A stretch of DNA of 5,440 bases, from the NCBI GenBank assembly GCA_934662525.1, contig CAKUKJ010000189.1, forward strand, positions 1-5,440, read 5' to 3'. Position numbers and translations under genes: made by a program. This DNA is from an uncultured Coriobacteriales bacterium. GTDB lineage: Bacteria; Actinomycetota; Coriobacteriia; Coriobacteriales; UMGS124. This document shows positions 4,347 through 5,440 of the stretch, one piece after another; position 1 is the stretch's first letter; the number at the start of each line of letters is the position of its first letter. The notes beneath the pieces were generated by a model. It saw only the letters and a list, made by a program, of their open reading frames with translations, made no database searches and was not told where the DNA came from.

Positions 4347-5440
4347 ATGGCGGGCATCAGGGTTCGGGGCGTCGGCAGGCGCAGGCTAAAACCGAAGACG
4401 CTGCTCGGCGTGCTGATTGCGGCGACGCTCTGCCTGTTTGCGTGGGTGCGTCGCGCCGACATCGCGATGGTGGCCGACGCGCTCATGCAGGGCGCCACGG
4501 CGGCGCTTGCGGTGGGCGCATGCTTTGAGCTGGGGCGCGTGTGCCTGCATGCCCTGGCCTACACGCGCTCGTTCAAGGTCATCGGCGCCGACGTGCCTCT
4601 TTCGGCCACCGTCCCAGCCTGGTTCAAGGCCGTCTTCATGAACACGGTCGTTCCCAGCGGCGGCACAAGCGGCCTGGCTTGCGTCATCGACGTCGCCCGC
4701 AGGCGCGGGGTGGCGGTGGGGTCGGCCACCACGGCCACGCTCTTCACGCAGACGTGCTTTTACCTGGCGATGTTCCTTGCCATCCTGCTGGGCTTCTGGG
4801 TGATGGCCCAGGCCGGCACCCTCACAGGGCGCGACGTTGCGGTGGGCTCGATCATGGGATGCGCAGCCTTGGCGTTTGTGGCGCTGCTGGCGCTGGGCCA
4901 CCTTGCACCTGGCACGCTGCAGAGGGCCTTGCGTGCGGTGGAGCGCCTTGTTGTGCGCGTGTGCACGAAACTTCCCTTCGTGAAGAAGGTTCCCGCCCCC
5001 TGGGCCGACAGCCTCGTGCGCTCGTTCAGTGCGGCGGCCACCTCGCTCGTGCGCAACCCGGGCCGGGCGGCCACCGTGTACCTGTCGATGGTGGCGGCCA
5101 TCGCGTTTGACGCGCTTGCGTTCTTTGCATGCGGCTATGCGTTCGACGTCACGGCCCTGGACGCGCTCTTTGGGGCCTATGTGACGGCGCTCGTCTTCAA
5201 CAGCTTCAATGTGACGCCGGGAGGCGCGGGCATCGTCGAGGGCCTGGCGGCGGCGGTGCTCGCGGGCTATGGCTACCCTCTCTCCCAGGCGCTTTCGGTC
5301 ATCCTGTGCTATCGCGCGTTCATGTACTGGATCCCGCTGCTCGTGGGCGGCGTCATGATGCGCGCCTCGCGCGGGCCCAGGGGAGAGCAGGCGGCGGTGG
5401 CGAGCGAGGCCGAGGGCGAGACCGGGGTGGAGGAGAAGCC
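4347..5440 (+). CDS. Flippase-like membrane protein, LPG synthase TM / UPF0104 family (3' partial)
   Basis: The frame from ATG 4347 is open to the window end (364 complete codons), so the C-terminus is missing. The protein is an integral membrane protein of the lysylphosphatidylglycerol synthase transmembrane family (flippase-like domain, as in YbhN/MprF-N). Hydrophobic segments fall roughly at 18-34, 49-70, 133-156, 164-187, 244-266, 272-289 and 303-342. Family motifs are NTVVPSGGTSG (99-109), TPGGAGIVEG (290-299) and LCYRAFMYWIPLL with Arg 323. Relatives move lipids or lipid-linked sugars across the membrane; the substrate here is unknown. The last visible part (about 344 on) is hydrophilic, Glu/Ala/Gly-rich and probably near the end of the protein. 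The gap from the UPF0210 stop is 15 bases, with no Shine-Dalgarno I can see, so translation probably depends on coupling to the gene before it. I see no attached aminoacyltransferase domain, so this is not a complete MprF. Confidence 0.9.
   Translation, partial: MAGIRVRGVGRRRLKPKTLLGVLIAATLCLFAWVRRADIAMVADALMQGATAALAVGACFELGRVCLHALAYTRSFKVIGADVPLSATVPAWFKAVFMNTVVPSGGTSGLACVIDVARRRGVAVGSATTATLFTQTCFYLAMFLAILLGFWVMAQAGTLTGRDVAVGSIMGCAALAFVALLALGHLAPGTLQRALRAVERLVVRVCTKLPFVKKVPAPWADSLVRSFSAAATSLVRNPGRAATVYLSMVAAIAFDALAFFACGYAFDVTALDALFGAYVTALVFNSFNVTPGGAGIVEGLAAAVLAGYGYPLSQALSVILCYRAFMYWIPLLVGGVMMRASRGPRGEQAAVASEAEGETGVEEK

Noticed and set aside
1..5440. A previously undescribed defence, mobile or CRISPR-like system.
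   Set aside because: All well-supported genes belong to known families with housekeeping or envelope roles. No spacer-repeat pattern, recombinase, toxin-antitoxin pair or phage gene is visible.

Overview
The window is about 65-70% GC by eye, with strong G/C preference at third codon positions and compact gene spacing. Together with the gene content (a PspA homologue next to a TPM-like membrane protein, a TrmO, a UPF0210/DUF711 protein and a flippase-like protein), it looks like a chromosomal segment of a high-GC anaerobic actinobacterium. A Coriobacteriia member such as the Olsenella/Collinsella/Atopobium group is my best guess. This is an impression from family resemblance, not a database result. 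I see no tRNA, rRNA, CRISPR array, transposase or phage gene.

Region 1-235 (+): the tail of an unidentified upstream gene ends at 140. Its stop overlaps a GTG start (GTGA) that has a good ribosome binding site. That start opens a NUDIX hydrolase gene, but only about its first 30 codons survive. The sequence then switches, without a stop, into the interior of a different gene in another frame.

Region 222-1792 (+): a two-gene envelope-stress type unit. The first gene is a bitopic or double-anchored membrane protein with a TPM-like extracytoplasmic domain. It has lost its 5' end, or been joined to the NUDIX fragment. The second is a PspA/IM30 homologue of 227 residues that keeps the proline at position 25 and the long helical body. 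A strong bidirectional terminator, nested inside a 22-bp inverted repeat, ends this unit.

Region 2012-2785 (-): trmO, convergent with pspA and sharing the terminator region. Region 2786-2963 is a 178-bp divergent promoter region with AT-rich promoter-like sequence, flanked by an 11-bp inverted repeat, and a second GC hairpin in the leader of the rightward gene.

Region 2964-5440 (+): a probable operon of a full-length UPF0210/DUF711 protein followed after 15 bp by a flippase-like (LPG synthase TM family) membrane protein that runs off the window end.

The most unusual point is the NUDIX/TPM junction near 213-237. It is either a real deletion fusion at a CGG-rich microhomology or an assembly error. 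The rest of the window is coherent housekeeping and envelope-maintenance sequence. I did not find a clear new defence or mobile system.
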